DNA from: Collybiopsis luxurians FD-317 M1
Taxonomy: Eukaryota; Basidiomycota; Agaricomycetes; Agaricales; Omphalotaceae
DNA: 64,000 nt
Assembly: GCA_000827265.1 (NCBI GenBank)
Contig: KN834751.1
Span: 1,669,123 to 1,733,122, forward strand
Direction of reading: 5' to 3'
Part shown: positions 34,243-45,184 of the stretch, in pieces
Layout: each line of letters starts with the position of its first letter
Numbering within the stretch: the first letter of the stretch is position 1
Program-made: the position numbers and the translations under genes
The notes under the pieces: generated by a model
Told to the model about the DNA's origin: nothing
Database searches by the model: none
What the model saw: only the letters and a program-made list of their open reading frames with translations

Positions 34243-34626
34243 CCAACATCATGTGTACATTTTTGCATGCCTAATTTGGTGAAATTCACCTTGAAAAATC
34301 TCTCAAATATTCACAGCTTAATGTATTGTAAATTCCTTCCATGAATCTATTAAAATACTTTAGTTGTATATCCTCACCTAAGCTAAAGATCTGAAAATGT
34401 GAGCTGAAGATGGAGCTCTCGAAACATTGTTCAAATCTCATATTGGGAACTCCTCTCCAAGGAAAGAGTCTTACATCCAGCTACAAGCTCTTTGAGCCTT
34501 CAAAATATATTAAGAAGAGATTCATGGAAGGAATTTACAATACATCTAGCTGTGAATATTTGAGAGATTTTTCAAGGTGAATTTCACCAAATTAGGCATG
34601 CAAAAATGTACATGTGATGTTGTTGG
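34243..34626. mobile_element. Fold-back/MITE-like element with about 105-bp inverted arms
   Basis: The left arm (34243-34348) and right arm (34518-34626) are near-perfect reverse complements. They share tacatttttgcatgcctaat, ggtgaaattcaccttgaaaa, atctctcaaatattcacagc and attgtaaattccttccatga. About 170 bp of unrelated sequence lies between. There is no coding capacity. Target-site duplications are not clear. Long arms relative to total length suggest a fold-back DNA element or MITE. Confidence 0.75.
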
Positions 34627-35429
34627 ATTTTGTTACATTCATGCCAACTCGCTTCCGATGTTTCCAACTCATTTCCAACAATTCCAATACTCCGGCTGAT
34701 TTTTCCCATGCTGGGACTGACTCGGGACCAGTTCAGAATCGATATTCATATTCTCGGACTTGGTACACTTTCCGATGAGGTTTATCATATGATTTTTCTA
34801 TTGTTTTTCCCTTTCCGCTGCTTTTTGTTCGATTTTACAATTATGATTGTCTTTCTGTTTCCATACCAATTGTCTAGTTACTGAAGTACAATTAGTATTG
34901 TTTCTATTAACAATTAGTATTGTCTTTTGGTTACTATGTAGTTTGGTATTTAAGCTGTATTAGTTTATGTTGTACATTAGTTTCAATATTGACTTGGTTT
35001 TTGTCCTGGTTTTAACTTGGTTTTTGGCTTGATTCTTGAGCTAACTACTGCTTCCTTTGCATAAACTACGTTCTACCGACTCAGACCTGATCTGATCCCG
35101 ATCTGATCCGATCTGATGGGACCCTATCCGGCTCCGAAACACTATACTTGAGTCACTACTCAAGACTTGTTCATTGTCTTGACTTAACACTTTCAGGACA
35201 CTAGACAATAGTGAGGGTGTTGGTCCATAACAGCACTGAACATCCATTTGCCTCCAATCCAGCTGACTTTCCGACCCTATTTCCAATCCAGCTGACTCAG
35301 AAATTCAATACCTAACAGATTTGGATGGTGTCTACCTTATATGGGCATTGCCCAAGTAGCGGGCTCTGCCGCCCGCCGGCGCTACTTTGTTATTCAATTT
35401 TATTACTTGTGAATCACAGCTCTGAGAGC
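34627..35429. other. Gene-free stretch with short simple repeats
   Basis: It holds short direct repeats (acaattagtattg twice near 34885-34920; cttggttttt three times near 34995-35025; gatctgatc words at 35085-35115). A hairpin at about 35352-35387 has arms aagtagcgggc and a matching gctactt side. No gene seen. Confidence 0.45.
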
Positions 35430-35458
35430 TCCCTGGTGGTATATCGGTTAGTACACGC
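35430..35458 (+). pseudogene. 5' half of a tRNA-Asp gene
   Basis: Twenty-nine bases match positions 1-29 of the two tRNA-Asp(GTC) genes with a single mismatch (A to G at position 9), ending in the anticodon stem. The rest of the tRNA does not follow. The matching 3'-flank sequence appears 4.6 kb away at 40054. Confidence 0.75.
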
Positions 35459-35650
35459 TGGTAGTACCTGTGACACAAGCTATAATATGTACCTATACGT
35501 ACCTATCATGCTCTGTTGACTAATTGCTTATGGCCGCACAAGCTGAGTTGCTAAATTTTGCTTGAACTGGATTTTTCGCTCATGCAACGCGTCGGAATGT
35601 GTCACGTGGTATTTACGCTTCTTTCATTCAACCGTCACGATCGCTTTTCG

Positions 35651-37078
35651 ATGTCCGACAGTGATACCATTCTCTGTAACCAATGTGGTGCCAACTTTGC
35701 CTATCGACCTCTACAATCTAACTTTAGTATCGAGTACGTTCGGTCTTTATTCGTCCCTAGTAAAATCGAAGCTTCCAGCATTCTCTCTATTGTGGCCGAA
35801 GCGGAACGCGACCTGCTCGCATACGACAAAGAAATACAAAGGCTGGAGGACACGACAAGGCAGCTAACTTCTCTCAGGGCGCGTCTCACACGGTTTCGCG
35901 ATGAGCATAGGTCTTTACTTTCTCCGATTCGCAAACTTCCCGCGGAGGTCCTTGGAGAGATATTTAGTTTCGCTTGCCTCGAGTCGGGTTACGCACTCAA
36001 ACTTACACGCTTCTTTGCCAAAGCTGTGACGATGAGCCTGTCTCAAGTCTGTTCGGCTTGGCGGAGTATTGTTGTATCCTCGCCGCGGTTGTGGTCTTCC
36101 TTATGGATTGACCTTTCACACGAACGATTTGGAGAAGAGATAGTTGGGAGATATTTGCAATGCTCAGCTCGTGCTCCATTGGAACTCTACATCACCACTA
36201 GTTCCGACACGAGCGAAATATCCCTCTCTCAGGCCGAAGAAATGCAATTGTACGACTCCCTCTCATATTATTTAGAGGAAGACGCTTGGAATTTGCTTGT
36301 CGTGCTGATGAAGACTCACAATCGATGGAAGGATGTCACAATCCGCCTCAGGTGGGATGATCTATGCTCAATTCCTGCAGAAACTCATATAAATGTGGAT
36401 CTCATCGAATTTCCTTTACTGGAAACTTTGACACTGTGCTGGGATGAGGAATTCGATTCTTTACCGGATCAAGGGTTCATGCCCATGTTCGCTCGTGCAC
36501 CAAAGCTTCGCCATCTCCACCTTTCTGATTATTTCCCGTGGTTTTCGTTCCCCTTTCACCAGCTCAAGTCCTTTGACACCATTGACCGATGCTCGACGTC
36601 CATTGTTGTTGACTTTCTCCGAAGATGTACTGACGTCCGTAGCTTTTCCATCATCCCAGGATTAAACCATCGCCATCACGTAGAGTTTGACAGTGTGTTA
36701 CCGCAGGCAGTATCAAATGTTAATGCTCGAGCACTTTCCCTGCTCCCTGGAGATGATTGGATGGCTATAAACCTTCTGTCCCATCTCAGCGCAGACAAGC
36801 TTGAGGAATTAGTCATAGAAGGCAATGATACATGGAGGCACCCAGACAGCAGTGAATGGGACACCTGTTTGATCAAATTTGTCTCTCGGTCATGTTGTCC
36901 CTTGCAGAAACTGACGCTGCAGGGCATCGGGACAGCAAATGGTCTTCTAGATTTCTTATCCCATGTTCCGACTTTGACTTATCTCAAACTTATACTTGAA
37001 TCAGAATGGAACAAGGGAGATATCTTTTTCGAAAGACTTACTGTAAAGTGTCTCCCAACATGCAATCCCAGCTACTGA
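35651..37078 (+). CDS. F-box-like/LRR protein, copy 1, 475 aa, truncated C-terminus
   Basis: Single-exon gene. F-box proteins recruit substrates to SCF ubiquitin ligases. The start at 35651 gives MSDSDTILCNQCGANF, with a CxxC pair, then a helical segment (residues 45-80) and the F-box-like motif IRKLPAEVLGEIFSFACLES, followed by LSQVCSAWRSIVVSSPRLWS. Repeats with leucine-rich patterns fill the rest. The frame stops after KCLPTCNPSY, yet similarity to copy 2 continues in another frame (FDPRTREPFYQTSKILTWFF) beyond the stop, so the C-terminus is broken relative to an ancestor. An in-frame upstream ATG at 35597 is conserved in copy 2, so a longer N-terminus is possible. Confidence 0.75.
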   Translation: MSDSDTILCNQCGANFAYRPLQSNFSIEYVRSLFVPSKIEASSILSIVAEAERDLLAYDKEIQRLEDTTRQLTSLRARLTRFRDEHRSLLSPIRKLPAEVLGEIFSFACLESGYALKLTRFFAKAVTMSLSQVCSAWRSIVVSSPRLWSSLWIDLSHERFGEEIVGRYLQCSARAPLELYITTSSDTSEISLSQAEEMQLYDSLSYYLEEDAWNLLVVLMKTHNRWKDVTIRLRWDDLCSIPAETHINVDLIEFPLLETLTLCWDEEFDSLPDQGFMPMFARAPKLRHLHLSDYFPWFSFPFHQLKSFDTIDRCSTSIVVDFLRRCTDVRSFSIIPGLNHRHHVEFDSVLPQAVSNVNARALSLLPGDDWMAINLLSHLSADKLEELVIEGNDTWRHPDSSEWDTCLIKFVSRSCCPLQKLTLQGIGTANGLLDFLSHVPTLTYLKLILESEWNKGDIFFERLTVKCLPTCNPSY

Positions 37079-38156
37079 TACTGACTTTCCCATTTGATCC
37101 TAGAACGCGAGAACCCTTTTACCAAACCTCCAAAATTTTGACTTGGTTCTTTCGGGACCCAGCCATTTGAAAGATTGCATTCCTTCCGCATCTACGATGG
37201 TCGCAGCAGCTGAATCACGGTCTCTATTACGACTTAATTCCTCGACCAGCAGCTGTGGGACTGTGACGCCTTTGCAATCTTTTACTGTTATACTCAGGAT
37301 TTTTGGACCCAGCTCCGCACTCTCGTCGCACGACCCCAATGTAGTCTTGGGATTCCCATTCCTTGATTCGGAGACAGAAACTAAAATAGGGACGTTGGTC
37401 AAAACTGGGATGAAGGTTAAAATAGGCATACGAAAGGCTTAGAAAGGTGATATGTACTTGCGGTGCCGTGTTTAATTTATATCTCCCTCGTGTTTAGGTA
37501 TTGGGAAACTGGTTTCAATATTTATGGCGTATGCCTCTCTAGAGAATCGGTTCGTTGTCAGAACTCCCACGAGGGACTTACTATACTGTACAAAGTTAGT
37601 GGTATAGTTGCGTAAAAAAAAAAGGTAAAGCGAGAGAAGCGACGGGCGTTCAATGCACGAACTTCGAATTCAACACCTCCGAATCGCGATGCGACGGAGG
37701 ACTCATCGAACCCTCTCCACCTAGCGTCTACTAAGCCTTCCGGTAGTTTTCAGTTGGATAAGAGTCACAATAACGTCGACTATTTTGGTGTCCTTTCTCA
37801 GGAGGCAGCTGGCACAACACGGAGAGTTCGAAAAGTTCTCAAACTTGGTAATTTTGAAGTTTAAGATGTCTACATGACATATTTGAAGTTTAAGCAGGAT
37901 ACACAAAGAACTGTAAAAGTTTTTCTATACCGACATTTTCGGTATCAACTCTAGTACATCGATAGTACTTGGGACACAGCCTCAGGTTAATCATGATGAG
38001 TACGTATCTGTCATGCGCGGCTGACGTCTTGCTTAAGCCTCACTTGTTTAAGCCTCACCAGCTGGCCATGGCTTAAACTCGCGGCGCTCATGACGAGTCG
38101 GGATGTGTCACGCGGTATTTACACTTCCTTCAATCAACTGTCACGACTGCCTTTTG
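37079..38156. other. Spacer between F-box copies
   Basis: 37079 to about 37490 is the decayed 3' part of copy 1, matching 39651-39985. 37960-38156 is the upstream flank of copy 2, which resembles 35459-35650 (atagtacttgggacaca against gtagtacctgtgacaca). The middle has no feature. Confidence 0.5.
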
Positions 38157-39650
38157 ATGTCTGACAGTGATACCACTCTCTGTAACCAATGTGGTGCCAA
38201 TTTTGCCTATCGACCACTACAATCTGACTTTAGTATCGAGCACCTTCGGTCTTTGTTCGCCCCTGGTAAAATCGAAACTTCCAGCATTCTTTCTATTGTG
38301 GCCGAAGCGGAACGCGACCTGCTTGCATACGACAAAGAAATTCAAAGGTTGGAGGACACCACAAGGCAGCTAACTTCTCTCAGGGCGCGTCTCACACGGT
38401 TTCGCGATGAGCATAGGTCTTTACTTTCTCCGATTCGCAAACTTCCCGCGGAGGTCCTTGGAGAGATATTTAGTTTCGCTTGCCTCGAGTCGGGTTACGC
38501 GCTCAAGCTTACACGCTTCTTTACCAAAGCCGTGACGATGAGCCTGTCTCAAGTCTGTTCGGCTTGGCGGAGTATCGCTGTATCCTCGCCGCGGTTGTGG
38601 TCTTCCTTATGGATCGACCTTTCACATGAACGATTTGGGAAAGAGATGACTGGCAGATATTTGCAATGCTCAGCTCAAGCTTCATTGACACTCTATATCA
38701 CCGCCAGTCCCCACACGCACCAAATATTCTTCTCTCAGGCCGAAGAAAAGAGATTGTACAACTCCGTTCCTGAATCCTTACCGAAAGGTGCTTGGAATTT
38801 GCTGACCATGCTGATGCCGACTTGCGATCGATGGAAGGACGTCACAATCCGCCTCGCGTGGGATACCTTGTGCTGGATTCCTGTAGCAACTGACATAGAT
38901 GCGAATCTCATTGAATTTCCTTTACTTGAAACTTTGACACTTCGCTGGGATGAGGAAGTTGAAATTCAACCGGATGAAGGATTCATGCCTGTGTTCTCTC
39001 GTGCACCCAAGCTTCGCTATCTTCACCTTTCCAACTATTTCCCCTGGTTTTCATTCCCCTTTCACCAGCTCCAGTTCTTTGAAACAATCAACGGATGGCT
39101 CACATCCAGTGTTGTCGATCTTCTCCAAAGATGTACCGACGTCCATAGCTTTTCCGTCATTCCAGGATTGGTTCCTCCCAATGAGGCGGAGTTTGACGAC
39201 GTGTTACCGCAGGAAATAGCCAATGTCAATGCTCGGGCTCTTTCCCTGCTCCCTGGAGATGATTGGATGGCTATCAGCCTTTTATCCTATCTCAATGCGG
39301 GCAAGCTCGAGGAGTTGGTTGTACAAGAGGGAAACGACGCACGGGAGGACCCGCTCAGTAGCGAATGGGACGGCTGTTTGATCGATTTTGTCTCTCGGTC
39401 GTGCTGTCCATTACAGAAACTGACGCTGGAAGGTATTGGGACGGCAAAGGGTCTTCTGGATCTGTTATCGCATGTCCCAACTTTGACACATCTTAAGCTT
39501 ATGGTAAAATTGGAGTGGAACGAGGGAGATATATTTTTTGAAAAACTTGCTGTAAAGTGTCTCCCTACACATAATCTCAAGTCTCCTACTCATATTACCC
39601 CCTTGATCCCAGAACTCGAGAACCCTTCTGCCAAACCTTCGAAATTTTGA
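38157..39650 (+). CDS. F-box-like/LRR protein, copy 2, 497 aa
   Basis: Tandem duplicate of the gene at 35651, offset by about 2.5 kb. It has the same start (MSDSDTTLCNQCGANF) and the same F-box-like region, IRKLPAEVLGEIFSFACLES. Nucleotide identity is very high over the first about 500 coding bases and falls in the LRR-like part, where loops differ (for example TASPHTHQIFFSQAEEKRL). The frame runs 22 residues further than copy 1 and stops after NPSAKPSKF. The other frame there continues the ancestral-looking DPRTREPFCQTFEIL, so its C-terminus is also frame-shifted. It is probably still a translated F-box protein; substrate unknown. Confidence 0.75.
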   Translation: MSDSDTTLCNQCGANFAYRPLQSDFSIEHLRSLFAPGKIETSSILSIVAEAERDLLAYDKEIQRLEDTTRQLTSLRARLTRFRDEHRSLLSPIRKLPAEVLGEIFSFACLESGYALKLTRFFTKAVTMSLSQVCSAWRSIAVSSPRLWSSLWIDLSHERFGKEMTGRYLQCSAQASLTLYITASPHTHQIFFSQAEEKRLYNSVPESLPKGAWNLLTMLMPTCDRWKDVTIRLAWDTLCWIPVATDIDANLIEFPLLETLTLRWDEEVEIQPDEGFMPVFSRAPKLRYLHLSNYFPWFSFPFHQLQFFETINGWLTSSVVDLLQRCTDVHSFSVIPGLVPPNEAEFDDVLPQEIANVNARALSLLPGDDWMAISLLSYLNAGKLEELVVQEGNDAREDPLSSEWDGCLIDFVSRSCCPLQKLTLEGIGTAKGLLDLLSHVPTLTHLKLMVKLEWNEGDIFFEKLAVKCLPTHNLKSPTHITPLIPELENPSAKPSKF

Positions 39651-40616
39651 CTTGATTCTTTGGGGATTCACAGATTCGGAAGATTTGATTCCATCCGCAC
39701 CAATCATAGTCGCAGCAGCTGAATCACGGTCTTCATTACGCCTTGATTCTTCGACTGGCTCCTGCGGGACTGCAACATCTTTGAAATCATTTACAGTTCT
39801 CATTGAGCTCACGTCGGACGACCTCGATGTGTACTCGTGGCCCTCGTTCCTTGACTCGGAGACAGAAGCTAGAATAGCGGCGTTGGACAAAACTGGGATG
39901 AAGATTGAGATAGGTGTGAAAATAGAATACTGATAAGTACTTGGGTGTCATGTTTGATTTCTATCTCCCTCGTGTCAGGAAACTTGGTGCAATAGTTACG
40001 GCATAGAATAGTTCTTTTTTTGTTTTTTGTTATTCTTTTGCTCTTTTCTACTGCTCTTCCAGTGTTGACGAAACTGACTCTTAGTTCGAGTTATTATCGT
40101 CTTCTTTGTTGAAAAGAACTTATGACAATGCAAACTGGCTTTACTCTGTGATGTTTACCATGTCCTTTATCCACGCAGTTGAATGATATTTCTAGGAAAT
40201 GAACTTCTTGGTGGCAGTGCAGCCAAATCGCCATACCCATCCTTATGAAGGACAATATCACCAGGTTGCTCAATTCGCTCACAGCCAAAATCAGATTGGC
40301 TTATGTGGCTTTGGGAAAGACTACAAATCCATGGGCCAGATAGACTCAGGTAGATTCTATTTAATAGCGCAATCTGAACGGAACGACGACGGAGGCATCC
40401 AAGATACGGAGATACGGTCAATGTTTTGTGAAGTAAAAAATACCTACGCTGTATATTTACTACTTCATCTGTCGAATGCAGATTGCGGATGTCTATAGGA
40501 CATTCTCAGATCGACTGGTCAAGGGTGACACAGTCTATGGAGTATTGATACAGTCTATCATTTCGGCTATGTAGAATCAACGGCACACAAGTGATTTACA
40601 TTCAGGCTTTATCTTC
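39651..40616. other. Gene-free stretch with decayed F-box 3' end
   Basis: 39651 to about 39985 matches the 3' flank of F-box copy 1. A T-rich tract and the third copy of the tRNA-Asp 3'-flank repeat follow (40054-40100). A 99-codon frame at 40199 has no recognised features. Confidence 0.45.
40054..40100. repeat. tRNA-Asp 3'-flank repeat, copy 3
   Basis: Sequence ctcttccagtgt followed by gacgaaactgactcttagttcga aligns with the flanks after both complete tRNA-Asp genes, including a preceding T-rich tract. No tRNA 3' half precedes it here. Confidence 0.5.
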
Positions 40617-42615
40617 TCATCGTTTCTTCTTTAAGATCCACATCATCCTTAGCATGCAGCAGAAGCCGAGGAACGTCATGAACTCAGGAAAGTTCAGCCG
40701 AAGCAGTCAACAAAAATGAGTTTGGAAGATACTTACACCACTAAACAAAGCAGGTCTCCACCAAATGAACTCACTCGTGAGGAGTGCACCATCAATCGGA
40801 CCGCCTACGCTTTGTGCGATTGACTGGTAGAAATACTTAGGTACTTGGAAAGACTTACCAATCAACGCTCCAATACCTGAAAACGCCCAGCCGATCCCCA
40901 TTCTGGCTCTATGAGATGGGATATTTAGAATCATAATTGGCGACACTGGCAAGATAGAAACTGACCCTATTTCAGCTTGGTTATCCGCGAAACTAGCAAG
41001 TAACGGTGTGGCTAGAGAAATATCTACAGTCCGTCGTCCGATGGTCACTCGCCAATGGGTTGAAAAACAAACAGAAGGCGTACATGTCCCTGCGAACAAC
41101 CCAAATAACGCCGCAACAACGGCAAATGACGCTGCTTCCCCTCCTCCAGTCTCGTTTCCTAGACCACTCATTCCGAATATCATAACAGAGCAGACACCCA
41201 TCCCAGATATGAGCATGTTCATGACTCCCAGACGATGTGCGACAAAGCCAGGAGTTAGACGACCAACAAAGGCGGCACCGTTGAGAATTACGAGCTAGAC
41301 AATTGAAAAATCTATTCAGACATGAAGGGACAACCTCTTACAATATAAAACACAAATGTAGGATTCAGTCCATGAATCGTAGCATCCAGTTGTATGTAGA
41401 AGTAAGGGTAATAGTATCCTATGGCGAAGATGAAAATTCTGCATCAACGAGATCATAGTAAGCCAAATCTTCCCAAGAGCTACAGACACAACTCACCCGA
41501 CTGTAGCATATACATACGGTGTATCCTTTAAGAACTTCGCGAACATTTCCTTGAGACCAATACCAGCGGGGTTTGGAGGAAGTCTCGTACGCATGAGCAA
41601 ACACCCAACCAATAACAGTCCAGATATCAGCCCTGCATTAGCTCGTGCCGCGTTGGCAAAACCGATACGCGTGAGAATGTTGTTCAGCATGAGCGGATGA
41701 ACAACGGAGCCGAGAGATGAACCAGAAGCGACAATAGTCATTGCCAGAGCTCTGCGTCTCCGAAAGTACTGCGAGACGACGCCGACGGATGGGACATACA
41801 TCATGCCTGCGGCAAGCCCAACTCCGAATCCTTGACTTAGAAGAATCTGATGGAGATGGGAGAATGGATCTGCTATGAAACTCATACGCATACCTGATAG
41901 TATTGATTCGGTTTTGCCAGTGACAACATAAAGAGGCAAAATGATTCTAAGATGGCACCTCCAATTACAAGGTAGTAGCTAAGTGCAACTGCGTAAGAGT
42001 GGCAAGTAGGAACAATTAGAGGCGAGCACTAACAAGTAACCTTTATCGAACAGTTTTCCCGCTGGCAAGCCCCCCGCGATGGTCAAGAAAGTGCTGATAC
42101 TCCCTATCCAGCTAGGAGCTACAATGAACGACTAAAATTATTCTGGAGTGCCGGTAGTACTCACGAGATTGTTGAAGAAGACTGTTTCGTAAGATATATT
42201 TGGGTATAGTAATCTGCAGCGAAACATCTCTAGGTTGGTAGACTCTATAGCGGTTTCCAAAAGAGATGACCTTGATAGACCCCAAAGGAAGCTGTGTATC
42301 CAAATCCGCATAACTGAAGAAGAAACCTTCAGGAATTCATTGATTGTTTGTATGGCTCTGGAAGAGTAAAGATACACCTTACGCGCCGAGTACAGTGGCC
42401 CATGCCCTCAATCCTCCCTCTGGAAAGTCCTCAGAGATCTCTTGGGGATCAGCGCCCTTTTCCGCGTCTGTCCCATTTGTAGCCTCCGCTCCCACAGTCA
42501 AGTCGTCAACTTTCTCCTTCTCGATCCTACCATCAAGCATTCGATCCGGTAATGATTTAGAGGCGTCAAGAGTATGGGTGCCAGATTCCACTGTGGAGGT
42601 TTGGGTGGAAGTCAT
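40617..42615 (-). CDS. MFS monocarboxylate-permease-like transporter, copy A
   Basis: Twelve-helix major facilitator of the MCT/MCH type, which in fungi carries monocarboxylates or related small acids. The first exon (ATG 42615) encodes a hydrophilic tail ending EDFPEGGLRAWATVLGA. Later exons give FLLQLCGFGYTASFGVYQ, WIGSISTFLTIAGGLPAGKL, FYYLVIGGAILESFCLF, ILLSQGFGVGLAAGMMYVPS, FRRRRALAMTIVASGSSLGS, FAIGYYYPYFYIQLDA, the RLGVMNMLISGMGVCSVMIF helix and WWRPALFSG, ending FMTFLGFCCMLRMMWILKKK. All exons can be joined. At 42110 one extra base relative to copies B and C creates a new TAG acceptor that keeps the frame while removing three serines. A TATA-like run lies only 11-20 nt before the ATG. 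Confidence 0.85.
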
Positions 42616-43208
42616 AGTTGAGGCTCTATATATATGCCAACGCACACACACGCTTCATATGACCCTCCAGCCGATCCCTGCCAGATCAAGAGGAGGTGTA
42701 CGTCCAGGGAAGGAAAATTTTAAGCAATAATTGCGGGTGCGGGTCAAAGCCATCGATTGCATATTTGGAATTAGAACATGTCTGGTACTGGCAATAATGC
42801 TATAAGGACACGGAACGTGGGACGGTAACGGTGGGAGGCATACCACGGAGAAGAGGATCTAACTTGCCGGCGGCAGAGCTCGAGAACCAGGCACGGAATC
42901 CGCCCCAATTAAATACATAGGCAGGCGTCGGGCAGGCATCGAACTCGCCCTATATCTTGTCCATATCTTATCTGACCAGTGCGAACTACAGACAGAAGAA
43001 TTTCATTAAAACAATTCTAATCCAGACAGTTTGACATAAGACTAGGAACGTCAACGAAGAGTGTAGTCTAAAATATGAGTCTCGTGTACTCGCTACTATA
43101 CTGACACCCACGCGGCTCTGCCAATATTGGTCTCGAGCCTCTGTGCATGCCAGTCCGAACTCCCTGCACACCTTCCTTCACCGGGACAGAATAAGCGTCC
43201 TCTTCGCC
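42616..43208. other. Spacer between transporter copies A and B
   Basis: About 590 bp acting as upstream region of A and 3' flank of B. No gene or repeat recognised. Confidence 0.4.
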
Positions 43209-45184
43209 TCATATTACGTGCTTCCGTTGCCTCTTCAATATCCACATCATCGCGAGCATGGAGCAGAACCCGATGAACGTCACAATCTGAGAAACATTCA
43301 GAGACAGCACTCAACAACAGAATGACTTTGAATAACACTTACACCGCTGAACACAGCAGGCCTCCACCAGATGAATTCGCTTGTGACTAGTGCACCATCG
43401 ATAGGCCCGCCTAAGCTCCATGAGAGATATGAAGAATAGTTTCATAGATATGAATTTACCAATTAACGCTCCGATGCCCGAAAATGCGAAACCGATTCCC
43501 ATTCTGGCTCTAGAGACGGAATTGAACTATGTAGATCTGAAATTAAATGTCATAAAAGCCCACCCTAACTCGGCTTGATTATCCGCAAAGGCAGCGAGCA
43601 AAGGACTAGTTAGAGCGATGTCTGCAGGTTGACACTTATTATAGCTCATTAACGAGTTGAAAGTAGAAAACACGTACAGGTCCCCGCAAAAAAACCAAAC
43701 AGCGCCGCAACAATGACAAACGACGCTACTTCCCCTCCTCCGGTTTCTTTTCCTAGACCTATCATTCCGAATATCATGACGGAGCATGCCCCCATCCCGA
43801 ATATTAGCATGTTTGCCACACCGAGACGATGGACAAATAAGCCAGGAGTAAGACGGCCAATAAAAGCAGCGCCGTTGAGAATTACAAGCTAGACAGGTGA
43901 GAGGTGAGAGGTCTGGTATGATGCAAAGAGGGACGTACTTACGATATAAAACACAAATTGAGAGCTCAATCCATGAAGTGATGCATTTAGTTGAATGTAG
44001 AAAAAAGGGTAGTAATATCCGATAGAGAAAATGAAAAATCTACATCCAATATTATCAGTCAAGGCTCTTTGAAAACCGGAAACAGAGCCCACCCCATCGT
44101 AGCACACACATATGCCGGTTCCTTTGCAAACTTAACAAATGCATCCCTCAATCCAATAGGAGCGGCGTTTGGAGGAAGCCTCGTCCGCATCAGCAAACAT
44201 GCTATTAGTAACAGTCCGGAAACGAGTCCTGCATTGGCTCGAGCTGCCTGGGCAAAACCAATGCGCGCGAAGAGATTGTTTAGCATGATGGGATGAACAA
44301 TTGAGCCGAGGGATGAGCCAGAAGCTACAAGGGTCATTGCTAGAGCTCTGCGTCTCCGGAAATAGTGAGAAATGACAGCGACGGAGGGGATATACATCAT
44401 GCCTGCGGCAATACCAACTCCGAAACCCTGACTGAGTAAAACCTGAGGAAGATGAGGAAAAAGACTAGATGCAAAAGCTATACGCGTACTTGATAGAACT
44501 GATTGGGCTTCGCCAATGATAACATGAAGAGGCAGAACGATTCTAAAATGGCACCTCCGATTAGAAGGTGATAACTAGCAGTAACGGGCATAAGCAACAA
44601 ATGGAAGCGTATTGGGAACAAACACTTACAAGTACCCTCTGTCAAACAGTTTACCTGCTGACAATCCCCCCATGATCGTCATAAAAGCGTTGATACTTCC
44701 TATCCAGCTGGAGCTACTATGAACAAAGAGGTATACAGGAAAAAAGGATAGTACCAACGAAATCGTCGACGAAGTTTGGTTCGTGATGTAAACCCGGGTG
44801 TAGTAATCTGGATTGACATTTGCCCGAGCCGAGGTGGAGTATTGTTCCTAATACTCACCTTGATAAACCCCAAACGAAGAAGTGTATCCAAATCCGCATA
44901 GCTGAACAAGGAACCTAGAGAAACACGGTGAGTCTTTGGAACCTCTGGAAGAAGATGGATATCTCTTACGCGCCCAAAACAGTCGCCCATGCCTGCAAGC
45001 CGCCTTCTGGAAATTCATCAGGCGGATAATTACCCTTTTCTACATCTCTCTCATCAATAGCCTCCGCCAGAGTAGCTTCCTTCGCTTTTTCGACTCTACC
45101 AGCTGAGGTCGGGTCAGTCAATGCATCAGAGGCCTCTGGGATATGGGTACCAGATTCCTCTGTGGAGGTCTGTGTCGAAGCCAT
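43209..45184 (-). CDS. MFS monocarboxylate-permease-like transporter, copy B
   Basis: It has the same exon plan as copy A and every intron joins in frame. The start is MASTQTSTEESGTHIPEAS (ATG 45184), leading to DEFPEGGLQAWATVLGA. Landmarks are FLVQLCGFGYTSSFGVYQ, SSSWIGSINAFMTIMGGLSA, VLLSQGFGVGIAAGMMYIPS, YFRRRRALAMTLVASGSSLG, FSIGYYYPFFYIQL, GIGFAFSGIGALIG and WWRPAVFSG, with the end IVTFIGFCSMLAMMWILKRQ. It is the best-preserved member of the array and serves as reference for the others. Substrate cannot be told from sequence; MCT-type transporters usually move their substrate with protons. Confidence 0.87.
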
